Translations under genes and position numbers: made by a program
Shown here: positions 1 to 10,922 of the stretch, piece after piece
Position numbering within the stretch: position 1 is the first letter of the stretch
Layout of the letters: every line of letters starts with the position of its first letter
The notes under the pieces: model-generated
The model's database searches: none
What the model saw: the letters and a program-made list of their open reading frames with translations, nothing else
Told to the model about the DNA's origin: nothing
Assembly (NCBI GenBank): GCA_037176725.1
Contig: JAZBRS010000029.1
Location: 124,157,001-124,221,000 of the forward strand
Direction: 5' to 3'
DNA from: Posidonia oceanica
Lineage: Eukaryota > Streptophyta > Magnoliopsida > Alismatales > Posidoniaceae
DNA length: 64,000 bases

Positions 1-431
1 GGCCTTGGAAGGTAGTGGATGGCCTGGAGTGCACGAAGGGACGGGTAGTAAGTGCGGAGGGGCGGTGGAGTGGACGGGAGGTGAGTCGAAGGTGGCGGAA
101 CAGCTGCTGCTGCAACCGAGTCGTTGGACGCTAGAGTAGAAGGCGTCCAACGTTGGACGCTAGCACAGGGCGCATCCAACGTTGGACGCTGCCTATTCCA
201 GCGTACAACATACCCAGGAAGCAAAAGGCTGAAATGGGCTTGGGCTTAGGCTTAGAAAGGGTTTAAAAATGTGTAAAAAGGCTTGGGTTAAGGCTTTGAG
301 GTTTAGGTAAGGTTTTAGGTTTGATTTTGGGGTAGAAATGGGTTAATCTGAAAAAGAGTGCCATTCCAGAGTCCAAACGAGCCTGCAGGAGAAATCACCA
401 ATTTCCAGGCTGTCAGAGTGGGGTGTCTACA
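1..431 (-). repeat. 3' LTR of element B (inner end only)
   Basis: The stretch ends with GGGGTGTCTACA at 431, directly followed by a polypurine tract, so this is the U3 start of a minus-strand element's 3' LTR. It is almost base-for-base the same as 21479-21907, the outer end of the LTR that starts at 13953, and is less like the end of C's LTR (31500-31942). This pairs it with the B 5' LTR. The rest of the LTR lies left of the window. Confidence 0.85.
123..209. repeat. Three tandem 29-nt inverted-repeat modules
   Basis: Three head-to-tail units each consist of GTTGGACGC, an 11-nt spacer, then GCGTCCAAC (units at 123-151, 152-180, 181-209). The second and third right arms carry one change each. 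The spacers differ. Where units abut they create the 18-bp palindrome GCGTCCAACGTTGGACGC. The same geometry recurs through the B and C LTRs. Confidence 0.9.
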
Positions 432-494
432 GATGCCCCTCCCTGAGCGAGGTCAAGCGTAGCGAGACCACTGCTCAGGGTAGACAAGACACCC
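421..494. repeat. Inverted repeat around B's LTR/polypurine junction
   Basis: CCCTGAGC at 441-448 is complementary to GCTCAGGG at 473-480. The LTR tip GGGTGTCTA (421-429) is complementary to TAGAC (481-485) plus GACACCC (488-494), with a bulge. The fold would place the polypurine tract in a stem and internal loop. Element A has the matching structure at 38412-38487 with paired changes. Confidence 0.6.
432..451 (-). other. Polypurine tract of element B
   Basis: On the minus strand the purine-rich AGGGAGGGG followed by CATC abuts the LTR start TGTAGACA. This is the expected plus-strand primer position for reverse transcription. The identical 20-bp sequence lies at the same place in element A (38424-38443). 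Confidence 0.75.
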
Positions 495-1973
495 TACTTG
501 ACGCCGGCAGGAGTGCAAATTACTGTAGGCGTGAGTCATTTATCCGGCGGATGCACCAGAAATTATGACTTGATGCCACAATGCAAATGCAGATGCAAGA
601 TGCTAATGCGATGCAATGCATGCTAATGCAGAAGTTAGTGCAAATGTTAGTGCAGATGCTAATGCTGATGCTGAACCAATATGAACTAGTGCGCGTGCGG
701 GTGTTGTGCATGAGGAGATGCTATGCTGATGCATGGTGAGTGTTGGTGCTAATGCTGATGCTGATGCTGGGGGTGCTTGTTATGCTGCAGGTTCTAATGC
801 TTGTTGTGAGTGCTTACTATGCTTGTGAGTGCTAGTGCTAATGCTGTGAGTGCTGGTGCTGCAAATGCAGCCACCAACGGGGAATGCTAGGGTAGTGCAG
901 TGTGATGCATGCTGAAGCGAGGGGAAGCAGGAGGTTCTACGATGCAATGCGACGAGTTGGCAGCTTGTTCGAACTTGCGCAAAAGTGGCTCTGGAAGGAC
1001 TAACGCACTTGCCGCTCAGGCAGGTTGACTGCTAGTCCGGGGGAGACCAAAGGTCCTTGTCCGTTCGGGACAAGTGAAACAAGTAGGAGCTCGCGAGGCC
1101 GCGAGAAGGAGGAGATGCTTGCTTCCAGTCGAGGCAACAAACAAGCAGAAGGGGCAATGCAATGCAAAGGGTGCCCTAAATAATGCAGGGAGGTGAATGC
1201 AAATGCAGATGAATGCGAACACTAGAATGCTGTGCTAATGCAAATGGTATGCTTACGTTAATGCTTACTACGCTGTACTCCTCTGGGGGAAAGTGAGATG
1301 GTGCATGCACGTGGAAAAGTGGAAATGCAATGCAATGCTGTCACTGGCCAATGCAAGTAGGCCAGGCGACGGAAGTGCCATTTGCAAAGCTCGGCTGTAG
1401 ACGAATGGCAATGCAAGCGCATGATGTAAAGCAGAAAGTAAAGAAGCTAAAAGTAAACCAGGGATGTGCATGTGATGGCGGGTACAAAATGCCTGGGAAA
1501 GCGGAATACGGGAGTTGGTGTAAGGACCACAGAGGAGTGGCAGTGCAATAAGGGTGCAATGCATGAGATGTTATGCAGTGGGATGCAGGATATGCAGCGG
1601 AATGCCGGGCACGCGAAACTGAGAAAACGATCCCAAGGCCACGCACTACTGCGGGTGCCATCCAAAGCTGGCAAGCTGTGAAAGTCTTGCGGGTGCCGAG
1701 GATGTTACCTTAAGCAATACGCGAACTAGGGGTTCGGATCCTAAGCACGCAATGTCCATGTAATGATGAGATGCAATACTAGGACTGACTCTACAAGGCA
1801 TACAAAGAAGCTACATGATGCTATGCAATGCGAATGCTGTGAAATGCAGTGTACAAACAATGGAACGCCGGGCACGTGAAACCGGGAAAACGATCCTGGT
1901 CGCGCGATGTCCGGGTGATGATGAAATGCTAATGGCATGCAACAAAATGCTATTACACTAAGATGAAATGGGT
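452..1973 (-). other. 3' internal region of B, no gene recognised
   Basis: This is untranslated sequence between the polypurine tract and the hairpin modules. The first 150 bp align with A at 38444-38590. Most of the rest is made of degenerate short repeats such as GCTAATGCTGATGCT and ATGCAATGC. Open frames on both strands are short, low-complexity and overlap each other. I see no protein family in them. Confidence 0.6.
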
Positions 1974-2012
1974 GATAGGTTAACGGACCTATCGTCGAAT
2001 AGTTAGGGCTAT
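1974..2012 (-). repeat. Double hairpin/pseudoknot module in B
   Basis: GATAGGT (1974-1980) pairs with ACCTATC (1987-1993). ATAG (1999-2002) pairs with CTAT (2009-2012). The arrangement is the same as in the modules at 2458-2708, 4135-4280 and 41425-41538. Confidence 0.7.
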
Positions 2013-2259
2013 AAGGCCGCAAGGAGTTAATGGACTCATTACCAGATAGTTGGGGCTATCAGCCTGCGGATGGTGACTGGCCAGCGAGTTTGTCAGGCAA
2101 GAGGGGTGATTACAAGTGGGATAGCTTGTAACCACGAATGCAACGGGAATACCATACCCGAAGGTGTGACAGAGGTCCGTAGACGCTCCTGTAACAGTTA
2201 GGGATGTCAGTCCAAATGTAGATGGAGATGGGATACCATGGGGCAGCTAAATAAAGATG

Positions 2260-2289
2260 CCCCTGGTATCAGTGAAAGATATCAGGGGG
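2260..2289. repeat. Long hairpin in B 3' region
   Basis: CCCCTGGTATC (2260-2270) is followed after eight bases by GATATCAGGGGG (2279-2290 region), an almost perfect 11-bp stem with one mismatch. It is homologous to the perfect hairpin of element A at 41342-41368. Confidence 0.65.
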
Positions 2290-2457
2290 CAGTCGAAGTG
2301 CCTCTGGCATCAAAATGCAAGGCGGAGACAACACTAACTGGTTTGTCAACCGAGTAGTTAGGGCTACCAGCCCGAATGCAGTGAGATGGACGTAAGGGCT
2401 CACCGTGCAAAGTGCAATGACGGTAGGGGATGCAATGGAATAATGCAGATGCAGGGT

Positions 2458-2708
2458 GATAAGTTAACGGACTTATCGCCGAATAGTTGGGGATATCAGC
2501 CCGAATGCAATGCGGATATGCAGGATGACATTTTAACGGGTGCCAACCGAGCAGTTAGGGCTGCCAGCCCGATGCAGAGGAATGCAGAGTGATAGGTTAA
2601 CGGACCTATCGCCGAGCAGTTAGGGCTGCTAGCCCGAATGTAGAAATGATAGCCTGATAAAATGATAGGTTGACGGACCCATCGCCGAGCAGTTAGGGCT
2701 GCCAGCTC
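2458..2708 (-). repeat. Cluster of hairpin/pseudoknot modules in B
   Basis: Copies start at 2458 (GATAAGT/ACTTATC), near 2533 (degenerate), 2591 (GATAGGT/ACCTATC) and 2664 (one mismatch). Each is followed by a second small stem, GCAG/CTGC or ATA/TAT, and then AGCC or AGCCC. Stem changes are paired (AGT/ACT versus GGT/ACC). The loop CGG is complementary to the downstream CCG. Confidence 0.7.
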
Positions 2709-4134
2709 GGATGCAGAAAGGAAGCAGGAACCCATTGTGATAGGCGTGCAATGGTCTCAGCACAGGCACGCTTCGTGGCGTCACGAGGTGACAAATGAGG
2801 TACATGCCGATCATCACGGACCTACCCACGTAGTGGGTGGCAAAATTTGAAAAGCGCGGAGCCTCTGAGCGAGGCAGGCAAAAGTGCTCGTCCTTAGCTC
2901 CGGTTTTCGAAAACAGGGAGAAGGGAAGATAAAGATATATTACAGCATGCATGTTTTGGTGGCCTTGGACTCAAAGCAGCTGTGCCATGAGGGTGTTTCT
3001 GCAAGTCCTGACTCAGGAGATCTCGATCCTCGAGTGACGCCATGCCAAGTTGTGGTCGGTGGCTCTCTTTCTCACTCTTGGCTTGGGATGTGGCCTTGGC
3101 TTTGCAGAGTATAGCCTTTGGCTGCATGGTAGCAGAAGCGTTGAATGCAGCTTCTTAGCCTCCGTCTCAATTATTCGGGGACCGACTACTGCTTTTGACG
3201 CTCACAGAATAGATCTTTCTTTTCCCCTCATGAGTGATTGGATCCGCATCTAGCCTGGAGGTAAGGTTGTCTGCACTGGGGATTGGAGCGTGCTGTTGCG
3301 CTTGGAGGGTGGGGCCAGGTCCTCTTGATAAGGCATCCTGTGCAGTTGACAGTGTGGCACTTGAAGCTGATAGCTGAGGTGGCTTCGACACTCGTCCGCA
3401 TTACTCCTCTCATGAGCGCCTTCTTTCTTCAACTTCTTTTTGCGTTTCTCTTTTGTGCTCAGCATGCATATCATGTTGTCATTTCTTTTGCTCACATGAC
3501 CTCTATTCTATTGGATATGCATGTCTTCGCCTTCTTGGGGTAACAGTCCCAGTTGAGGCATTGAGAGTTCGACTGATCGGCGTACACTCTCAGCCTCTGC
3601 AATGTGTAGGCAGCCTCTGGCTATGCTCTGCTCTGCTTTGGTCCTCTCCATGTCTGGTGGAATCTATGGTTAAGGTGGATCTCGCTTAGGGAGCATTGAG
3701 CTCAGCAAGATACTCTGTTCTGCTCTAGTCTCACTCTGTAGCCACATGCAAGAGATGGAGCTGCTCGGGTGAGACCTGCCTGAGATCGTCACTGCTTGAC
3801 ATCTTCTAGGCGCTGCTTGTTTGTCCAAAGCCGGTTTCTGATTATACAAATGTTTGTGGGTTTTGTATATTTTAGTAGGAGAATGAACAAACATGTTTTT
3901 GGGTTTTGCATTGGTTTTGTATTTTTATGATTTTTGTTTAGGAAAACATAAAAGGGGAAACTAGCAGGAAAGTGAAGAAAATATTTTTGCTGTTTTTTAC
4001 TTTCTTCTCTTTTTTTTGGCTTTATGCTTTACAGGATGCAAGAAATGATATGTACATGCGATAAATGACAATGCATGATGACAGATATGTGCAAGATGGT
4101 GGATATGCATGCAAAGTGATTGATATGTGCAGGT
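2709..4134. other. Unrecognised segment of B between module clusters
   Basis: About 1.4 kb, including 2890-3880, which is not composed of the short repeats seen elsewhere in B and has more even base composition. It lies where pol would be in a complete element. Open frames of 60-110 codons exist on both strands. None shows reverse transcriptase, RNase H, integrase or DUF7745-like motifs that I can see. It could be captured host sequence or very degraded coding sequence. Downstream, 3880-4080 is T-rich. Confidence 0.4.
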
Positions 4135-4280
4135 GATAAGTTGACGGACTTATCACCGAATAGTTAGGGATATCAGCCCGATAATGATAAGTTGACGGAC
4201 TTATCGCCGAGCAGTTAGGGTTGCCAGCCCAGTGATGATAGGTTAACGGACCTATCGCCGAATAGTTAGGGCTATCAACC
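4135..4280 (-). repeat. Three hairpin/pseudoknot modules in B
   Basis: Units start at 4135 (GATAAGT/ACTTATC), 4186 (same stem) and 4237 (GATAGGT/ACCTATC). Each is followed by CCGA and the second stem (ATA/TAT, GCA/TGC-like, ATAG/CTAT). Spacing is 51 bp, so this is a short tandem array. Confidence 0.75.
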
Positions 4281-4432
4281 TAGATGAATGCATGTAGGAA
4301 AAGAAATGCAAGTTTTTAAGGTTTTCTACTGTTTTTATGCTTTTTATGATTTTCTGACATGGCAAGAAAACACAAAAACAAAACAAAATGAAAAGAAAAG
4401 ACAGTGCAGGAAAGAAAAGAGAGGTAAGAGGG

Positions 4433-4440
4433 ACTTACCT
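4433..4440 (-). promoter_or_regulatory. Consensus splice-donor-like site after B gag
   Basis: On the minus strand the sequence reads AG/GTAAGT, a perfect plant 5' splice-site match. It lies immediately after two stop codons that end the surviving gag frame. There is no evidence that it is used. It may mark where gag was joined to the 3' region. Confidence 0.35.
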
Positions 4441-4441
4441 A

Positions 4442-5056
4442 TCAGCGACCTTGGGAGGGAGGTGCTGGGTCTGCCCCTACGTTGCTGATGCTGTCGGCGA
4501 GATCCACTGTTGGCAGTGCGGGGAGCACTGGGGCTGCTGGATCTGCTGATGGCAGTTCGGGGAGCACTGGGGCTATTGATGCTGGAGGAGAAGCTAACCT
4601 GGATGGTGTTGCGACTGGGCTTGCCGTCGACTCTGTCGTTGCACTTCCAAGCGTCCCCCGGGCAAACAGGGAGAGATAGGAAGAGCGGATTGCACTGATA
4701 GGATCAGAAGGACCTACCGGGGCAGAGTTGGATTCAAAGAAGATTGGGGTAAGCCCTCGAGGTTCTGGCATCCTCGAAGCCTGCAGGCTCAGAAGAGGAA
4801 GAGCCAGCTACGCTAAGGTGTGCAATTGCAGGTGCAGGTGTGTGAGCAGCCTCTTGCAGACTGACGATGAGGGTCCCGTTGTCAATCAGGTCCTGAACGA
4901 CATCCCGGAGAGTGAGGCAATTATCCGTCGAATGCCCCGTGGCTCAATGGTAATCGCAATACTTGCTCGCATCGTACCACCTTGGAAGAGGATTTGGTGG
5001 CAGGTGGTTTCCAAGAGCCTTAGAAGCGACACAACCTGGGGAAAGATGGTGCCTAG
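4442..5056 (-). pseudogene. gag C-terminal part of element B, interrupted
   Basis: Translating the minus strand gives the Tat gag region around the C-x2-H-x4-H-x4-C knuckle, seen here as CDYH followed by GHSTDNC. It then gives a hydrophilic Ser/Ala/Pro tail. The equivalent in A is residues 690-830 of its gag. An in-frame stop lies between the first and second knuckle ligand pairs. The right end is cut by the solo LTR at 5057, and the sequence resumes at 10928. No protease or RT follows, so B is a gag-only non-autonomous element. Confidence 0.75.
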
Positions 5057-5176
5057 TGTAGTAATCCCAATCAGAATCAGGTTTATTATTAGCGGCTATG
5101 TCTGAGGAGGAGGGCTCAACTCGAAAACACTTAAAACAGAGGAGAAAAGATAAGAAAAGAAGAAGATAAGACAATT

Positions 5177-5187
5177 CAGAGTCGCCA
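5177..5187 (-). other. Internal primer-binding-site-like copy in solo LTR
   Basis: The minus strand reads TGGCGACTCTG, identical to the first 11 bases of A's primer-binding site. It lies about 120 bp inside the U5 end. Confidence 0.55.
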
Positions 5188-5329
5188 CCATGTCTATTAT
5201 CGGAAGACAAGGAAAACCGGGGGAAATGCGTGAGTTAACATGCAAAACCAAGCAAAGGATGCAATGCAAAAGAAAACAAATGCAAATGAATGCAAATGAT
5301 ATGACTCATGCCTAGGATAAGGGCAATAT

Positions 5330-5445
5330 GGTCATTGCGGGCCAAAAGACTGGGCAAGGACTCCTGTTACATGCGGGGAAGGTGTTAGGCACTCCCGACA
5401 CGCCCGAGAATCGGTCTTTCTAGGCTTACGCTCGCATACGCAGGG
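5330..5445 (-). repeat. Block conserved between LTR families
   Basis: This stretch includes GGAAGGTGTTAGGCA and CGGTCTTTCTAGGC. It is clearly alignable in all LTRs of families I, II and III here (near 14261, 28701, 32932, 54900 and 61455), although flanking sequence differs much more. It may be a shared R/U5 signal; its role is not known to me. Confidence 0.6.
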
Positions 5446-5689
5446 AAATGCAGGTTTGAATGCCTAAATGCCAATGAATGCCTGAATGAATGCTCATAGG
5501 TGTGCTCTAAGTGGTGGGATGCAATGCAGGAAAGTAAACGTGCAGTCTAAGTTCTCAGCAACGCTGTCTATGTTCCTAACCGGGCGAAACCTGGCTCGTG
5601 AGAACTCCAGGCAGTAAGCATCACTACCCTATATGCAAATGCAAATGGAAAAGCAAAACAGCGGTAAAACCAAGCAATGCTGGCGACAT

Positions 5690-6010
5690 GCAAGAGAAAA
5701 CGACGTAAAACACGCGAAACAACGTGAGAAATGAGAGCGACATGCGAAACGGTGCAAGAAAACGAGGCGGCACACGAAACGGTGCAGAAAACAAAGCTAG
5801 CACGCAAAATGGTGTAAGAAACAAGAACGGCACGTAAAACGGCACGAGAAAACAAAGCGGGCATGCAAAACGGTGTGAGAAAACAGAGCGGCCGGCGAAA
5901 CGGTGCGAGAAAACAAAACGGCACGCAAAACGGTGCGAGAAACAAGAATGGCACACAAAACGGTGCCAAAAGCAAAGCAGGCACGCAAAACGGTGTCAAA
6001 GTAGGCGAAA
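5690..6010. repeat. Degenerate ~30-bp GCAC...GTGC array
   Basis: About ten units of the type GGCACGCAAAACGGTGC followed by an A-rich spacer. The best copies can form a five-base stem (GGCAC/GTGCC) around GCAAAACG. Equivalent arrays lie at 33285-33545, 55260-55515 and 61850-62100, and a weaker one at 29050-29215. Confidence 0.7.
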
Positions 6011-6779
6011 TAGAGCATCGATAAAACCATGCAGATGCAAAGGCTAAGAAAAAGAGCAAGAGATGCAAAGGGGAGGTAAACAGCGCAAGTGTGAGAACGA
6101 GTGCTATTTAAAGACCACGCAAAGTAGGTGTGAAGACCTACAAAGGGGAAGGGAAACAAGTGGAAGGATTACCATTGTTTTGTGACTGTTTCCCACCGAA
6201 ATGTCCCACGATGTGTCTCGCACGCTGCCAAGAGCTCACGATGCGATCGGATCGTGGGAAAGGGGGAAGAAAGTCGCAATTAGTGGTGAATTCAGGGGAA
6301 ACGCGACAGAAAGCACTGGGGGTACACGAAAAGAGGGAGCAAAGTTGATAGATAAGAAGAGGGAGTCCTATTCTACATGTTCGAGAAACCAGAAAGCAAA
6401 AACAATGCATGGAATGCAAATGGTGTGTAAATGAATGCTGTGCAAGGGTTCAGGAGGACTTACCTGGGAAATCTGAAGCCTGATCTGAGATCTGCTTGGT
6501 CCATGCTGAAGAGTGTTCCGCTGGGGTCGTCCAGGCAGCTTGGTTGAGAAGATCCAATGGCCGGATCTGAAGATATCTCAGCTTCAAGGCAGAGGGGCCA
6601 GAATAGGGGAGGAGAGTAGATCTAGGTGTACAGGAGGTCCTAAGGATGTGCAAAACAGGTCCTCCCATGTAAATGGGAGCTAAGAATGCTTAAGTGTGTG
6701 CAAGGAATGCCAAATGCAAGAATGCATGAGTGCAATGCATGCAGAATGCAAAAAAGACTTAGGGATGGTTTTTTAGAAA

Positions 6780-7480
6780 ACTGGTACCTTATATGCAATT
6801 TTTGAAAAAGTGGGGGCCTAAATGCAAGGATCTTGAAAAGTTTGGGGCTTTTATGCAAAGTTTTTGAAAACTGGAGGGTCTGAATGCAATTTTGCAAAAT
6901 GCAGGGTTCAAAATGCAATTTTTCATGGTAAACATGCATCAGGACAAGTTTTGACATCATATGGGAGATTGGCATGCAATTTTGAAATCAACAGGGTTTA
7001 AAATGCAATTTTGCAAGCAAAACAGTGGTCTTAGTGGTCTGGGAATGCAAACAGGGGTCTATATGCAATTTTTCAAATATGTAGGGTCTAAAATGCAATT
7101 TTATAAGCAAAATATGCATTTAAATGATTTTTATAAGCATACAGAGGACTTGTGTGCAATTTTTAAAACATGCAGGGTCAAAAATGCAATTTTATAAGCA
7201 AAATATGCATTTAAATGACAGGTAGAGGACCTATATGCAATTTTTAAATCATGCAGGGTCAAAAATGCAATTTTATAAGCAAAATATGCATTTAAATACA
7301 TGCTGTGCATTGATAAGGGACCTATATGCAAAAATCAGAAAATATGAGGGAAATGATGCAATGTAGTAAGATAAATTGAAAAATAAAAACCTAAGTTAAC
7401 AGATCAGAGGACTAAACTGTAAATAAGGAAAAAGCAGGGACTAAAAATGCAATTTATCAAGGTAAAATTAGAGCATTAAA
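6780..7480. repeat. ATGCAATTTT-rich tandem array in solo LTR
   Basis: The motif ATGCAATTTT or a close variant recurs every 25-50 bp. Around 7080-7300 a longer 80-90-bp unit is duplicated about three times. The matching region of F (62880-63400) has 90-bp units. It is AT-rich with no coding potential. Confidence 0.7.
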
Positions 7481-10400
7481 TCAGATTATCAACTAGAGGA
7501 CTAACATGCAATAATAAGGAACTAGAGGACTGGAACTTAAAAAAAACACTGAAGAGAAACACTGCAGAAGGACTAACATGCAATTAATCGATTTTTTAAG
7601 TTTTTCATGCAATATCATAAGATTTAAATGCAAAATTAAATGAACTTTAAACAGAAGCAGGACCAGAATGCAATAAGTTAAAAAAGCAAGGCAGATATGC
7701 AATTTAATCGTAAAATAGCTAACTAATAGAAAATAAATGCACAGTATTATTTGCGGCGGCCATGGCACAGTAGCACAGAGCCATCAGTGGCCATGACCGG
7801 CGGAGAGGGGCTGCTGGGGATGCGCTGACACGGCGGCGAGCTTCACTGGAGGTAGACGGAGGTCTGGGCTGCGTCGGGGAGCCGTGACAGAGCTCGGTGA
7901 TGGCCGGAAGCGGCGTCGAAGGTTTGCAGACCTGCTCGGAGGCAGACCGGACGAAAATAGCAACGTCGGCGAAATCTGAGGGCAGGGGCGTACTCCTGGA
8001 GGTCGTGCGGTCCTCAGGCGACGGTCGGTGAGGCGTTCTGCAGCTGGAGCAGCGATCCGAGCTCAGAGCTCGCCGGAGAAGAAGAAGTTGACGGCGGCAT
8101 TGACCCCGGCACAGAGGGAGAGAAAACCTAATCTAATGGCCGGAAAAGCAAGAGGGAGAAAGTACTAGCCTAGGGACGAAGAAAGTTACCTGTTTTCGCG
8201 GCTGAGTAGTCCCCCCGACGTCCGCTGGTTTTGCAGATATCGGCGGTGGTCGTCCGGCTGGTGCCGGCGTCGTCGGCGGCTCATGAGCGCTTGGATCGAC
8301 TCCACGCAGTCCTCCGGAGCTTGCTGGATGCTTGGAGCGAAGCTCTGAAGGCCGGAGGAGGATTTCACTTCAGTGGGTGGACTGCTGGTCGTCTGAGTTG
8401 GGTGAGACTGTTCTCTGCTCTCGGGACCAAATGGAGGGCACTGGCGGACTTCTGGAGGGTTGGTGATGGTGTAGGAGAGTTTAAGTTGGTCTGTGGATTG
8501 CTGGAGAGGGAGTTTGTAGGTATGGTGATTTTCTGGCAGAGAAGGGGGTAGGTGTTTGTTGTGAGGGATTTGGTCTGTGGTGGAGCTTGGAGCTGAAGCT
8601 CAGGTGGGTTTAGAAGGTGGTGCTCAGGCGGGTTTCTGGGTGAAGTTTGGAGGGGTTCTGTGGGTTGCAGTGTTGGGAATTTTGGAGGAAATGGTGATGG
8701 GTTGCTGAGTTGGTTTCAGGGTGTTCGGGGGGAATGCTGGGTGGAGTTGGATAGTGGAGTGGGGGGTTGTGAAGTTGGTTGTCTGGGTGAGATTGGGGGA
8801 GGAATTGAGGGTGATTTGTTGGGAGTAGGGTGCTCTAGTTTGGGTGGAAGAAAAGGGGAGGAAGAAGCTCGGATTTTTAGTGGAAGAAGGAGCGGATTCG
8901 GATGCTGGATGCTCTGGATTCTCTCACTCTCTCAGGATGACGAAAAAAACGGAAGAAGGAGATGAAGTCTAAGGCTTTTAAGCAGCTGCTGGGAGGAGAA
9001 GCGTGGGCTGGATTCAAAACCACCGGCGCGGGCTGCGGCTACTGATGGGAGAGGAGCGGCCGGAGGCGACGGGCAATTAATGCCCCCGGAGAAGCCGCTG
9101 AGACGCGAGAGAGGAGGGAGGTGGACTGGCGCTGATGGTGATCGGGAGGGAGAAGAAATTGAATTTGAAGGAGGTGGAGGGAGACTGGTGGCGCGGGAGA
9201 GGGAGCAGAAGTTGAAGAGGAAGAAGAAGAAGGAGGGAAGAGGAAGGAGGACGGGCTGAAGGCTGCGGGCCGGGTTGCGCGAAAGAAAAGAAAAAAGAAA
9301 AAAAAAGAAGGAAGGAGGGGGAAAAGGGCTGGACTGGGCCCAGCAGGAGAAGAAAGAAAAAAAAAGAAAAAAAAGAAAAAATAGAAAGAAAGGAGGAAAG
9401 GAAGGAAAGGGAAGAGGAAGAGAAAGAAGAAAGAAATAAAATTAATAAAAATAAAATAAAAATAGAAATTTTTTTTAGAGTGATTGTGTTTTAAATTAGG
9501 ACTTTGATTAAGCTTTTTAATGATCGTTTTTGGTTGGTTAATTGGGTTTAAAGGGGTTTTAGTTTTGATTAGGGTTTTTATGGTTTTCTTTGCTTTTGAT
9601 TAAATGTTTGTTAAGTCTCTTAAGTTGTTTTTTTAATTATGTTTTTCTTGTTAAGTACTTGGGATGTTAATTAGGATTTTTAAAGTTTGTTTTTAAATCA
9701 ATTAGAGTGAGTTTTAGATTTTTGATTTTGGTCTTTTTTCCTTAAGTCTTTTTTGATTTGCTTTTGATTTTTGTTTGTTAAGTTCTTTTAATATATATTT
9801 TTTTAGTTAAGTTTTCTTGTTAAGTTCTTAATTAAGTGTTTTTTAAAATTTTGATTGTTTGTTTTTATTTTTTAATTAAGTTTTCGAATTGTTCTTTTGA
9901 GGGTTGTTAAGTTAGGTTTTTCCTTTTTAATTATTAGCCCTTGCATCTCTTAAGTGTTTTCTCTCTTTTAGGGTTTGTTTTCTTGGTTGTTTTTTTTAAT
10001 GGGATTTTACTTTTACCTGTTTTGATTACATTTTGGTTTTTTTCCCTTGATTTTACAGCATTTTCTTTTGGTTTGTTTTGCATTTTTTAAGTTGCATTCT
10101 TGATTTTCCATTTTGGCTAGATTTAGTTAGGTTTAAGTTTTTAATTGATTGCTTAATGTTTTTAATTATTTCTTTTAGGGTTTTGGTTTGCTTTCCCCTT
10201 GTTTTAGTGTTTTTGATAGTTTTTAAGGGTTTTTTAAGGATTTAGTAAGACAAAGGAAAAGGAAATTAAAAGGAAGAAGAAAAGGGAGAAATGGAGGAAT
10301 AAATAGGAAAGAGAGGAGTTGGAAAAAAATAATTTTTTTGAAGGTCAAAGAAAATGCTAAAAATAAGATAAAAATAGGAATAAGATTGAGAAGAGATAGA

Positions 10401-10922
10401 AGCACAAGGGGGGCCCACAGTCAGGCAAGAAAAAGGGAGAGAAGGGGGTGAAAAGAAGGAGGATAATCAGGAAAGAGAGAGGAGAGAGAAAAGGATAATC
10501 TAGGAGAGAGAAAAGGATAATTTGGGTAAAAGGAGGGTTTAGAGGTTTTGAAAAGGGGTGAATTTTGGGGAATGTGCAGCCTAGGGTCTCTAGTGTTGGT
10601 CCTAGGGTTTTGGTTCAGTTTTGAGAAAGTTTTGAGGTGTGGAAAAAGGGTAGTTTTACCTAGGTTTTCTAGGGTTTTTGGGAGTGGTTTTGGGTTGGAA
10701 ATTTCTAAGTGTTTGGGTAGGTTTGCTAAGTTGGGAATGGTGGATTTTTCTATGGTTTTTGGGTAAGCTTTGGGTTAGGGAAAAGGGTGTAGTCTTAGGT
10801 CAAGTTTAGGCTTGTTTTGGAGAGAAAGATGAAAGGGAATGTGTAGTTTTGACCTAGGTTTGGATCCAGAAGTTGCCAGAAGATTCCAATTGATTCAAGC
10901 CTGTCAAAATGGGGTGTCAACA

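Larger units (their letters stand above)
5057..10922 (-). mobile_element. Solo LTR (Ogre-size, family II) in B gag
   Basis: A 5866-bp block runs from TGTAGTAATCCC to GGGGTGTCAACA, flanked by CCTAG (5052-5056) and CTTAG (10923-10927), a 5-bp duplication with one change. Gag codons on the two sides join in the expected order relative to element A. It aligns throughout with the A LTRs (5.78 kb) and more closely with F (61123 onward). In order it holds a conserved block, a GCAC/GTGC array, an ATGCAATTTT array, a GC-rich part, purine-rich 9150-9470 and T-rich 9470-10230. With no internal region it is most simply an LTR-LTR recombination product. Confidence 0.9.

Noticed and set aside
123..209. CRISPR-like repeat/spacer pattern in the 29-nt modules
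   Set aside because: The arms are 9-bp inverted repeats with 11-base spacers in a eukaryotic LTR, without cas genes; lengths and context do not fit CRISPR.
5568..6159. Cys/Phe-rich minus-strand ORFs over the GCAC/GTGC arrays (also at 33170-33600, 55144-55569, 61729-62407)
   Set aside because: They are translations of the degenerate repeat, open in several frames at once, low complexity and without start context.
8965..8975. TATA-like CTTAAAAGCC in the solo LTR
   Set aside because: The corresponding position in A (near 36533) is degenerate, so I do not call a promoter there.
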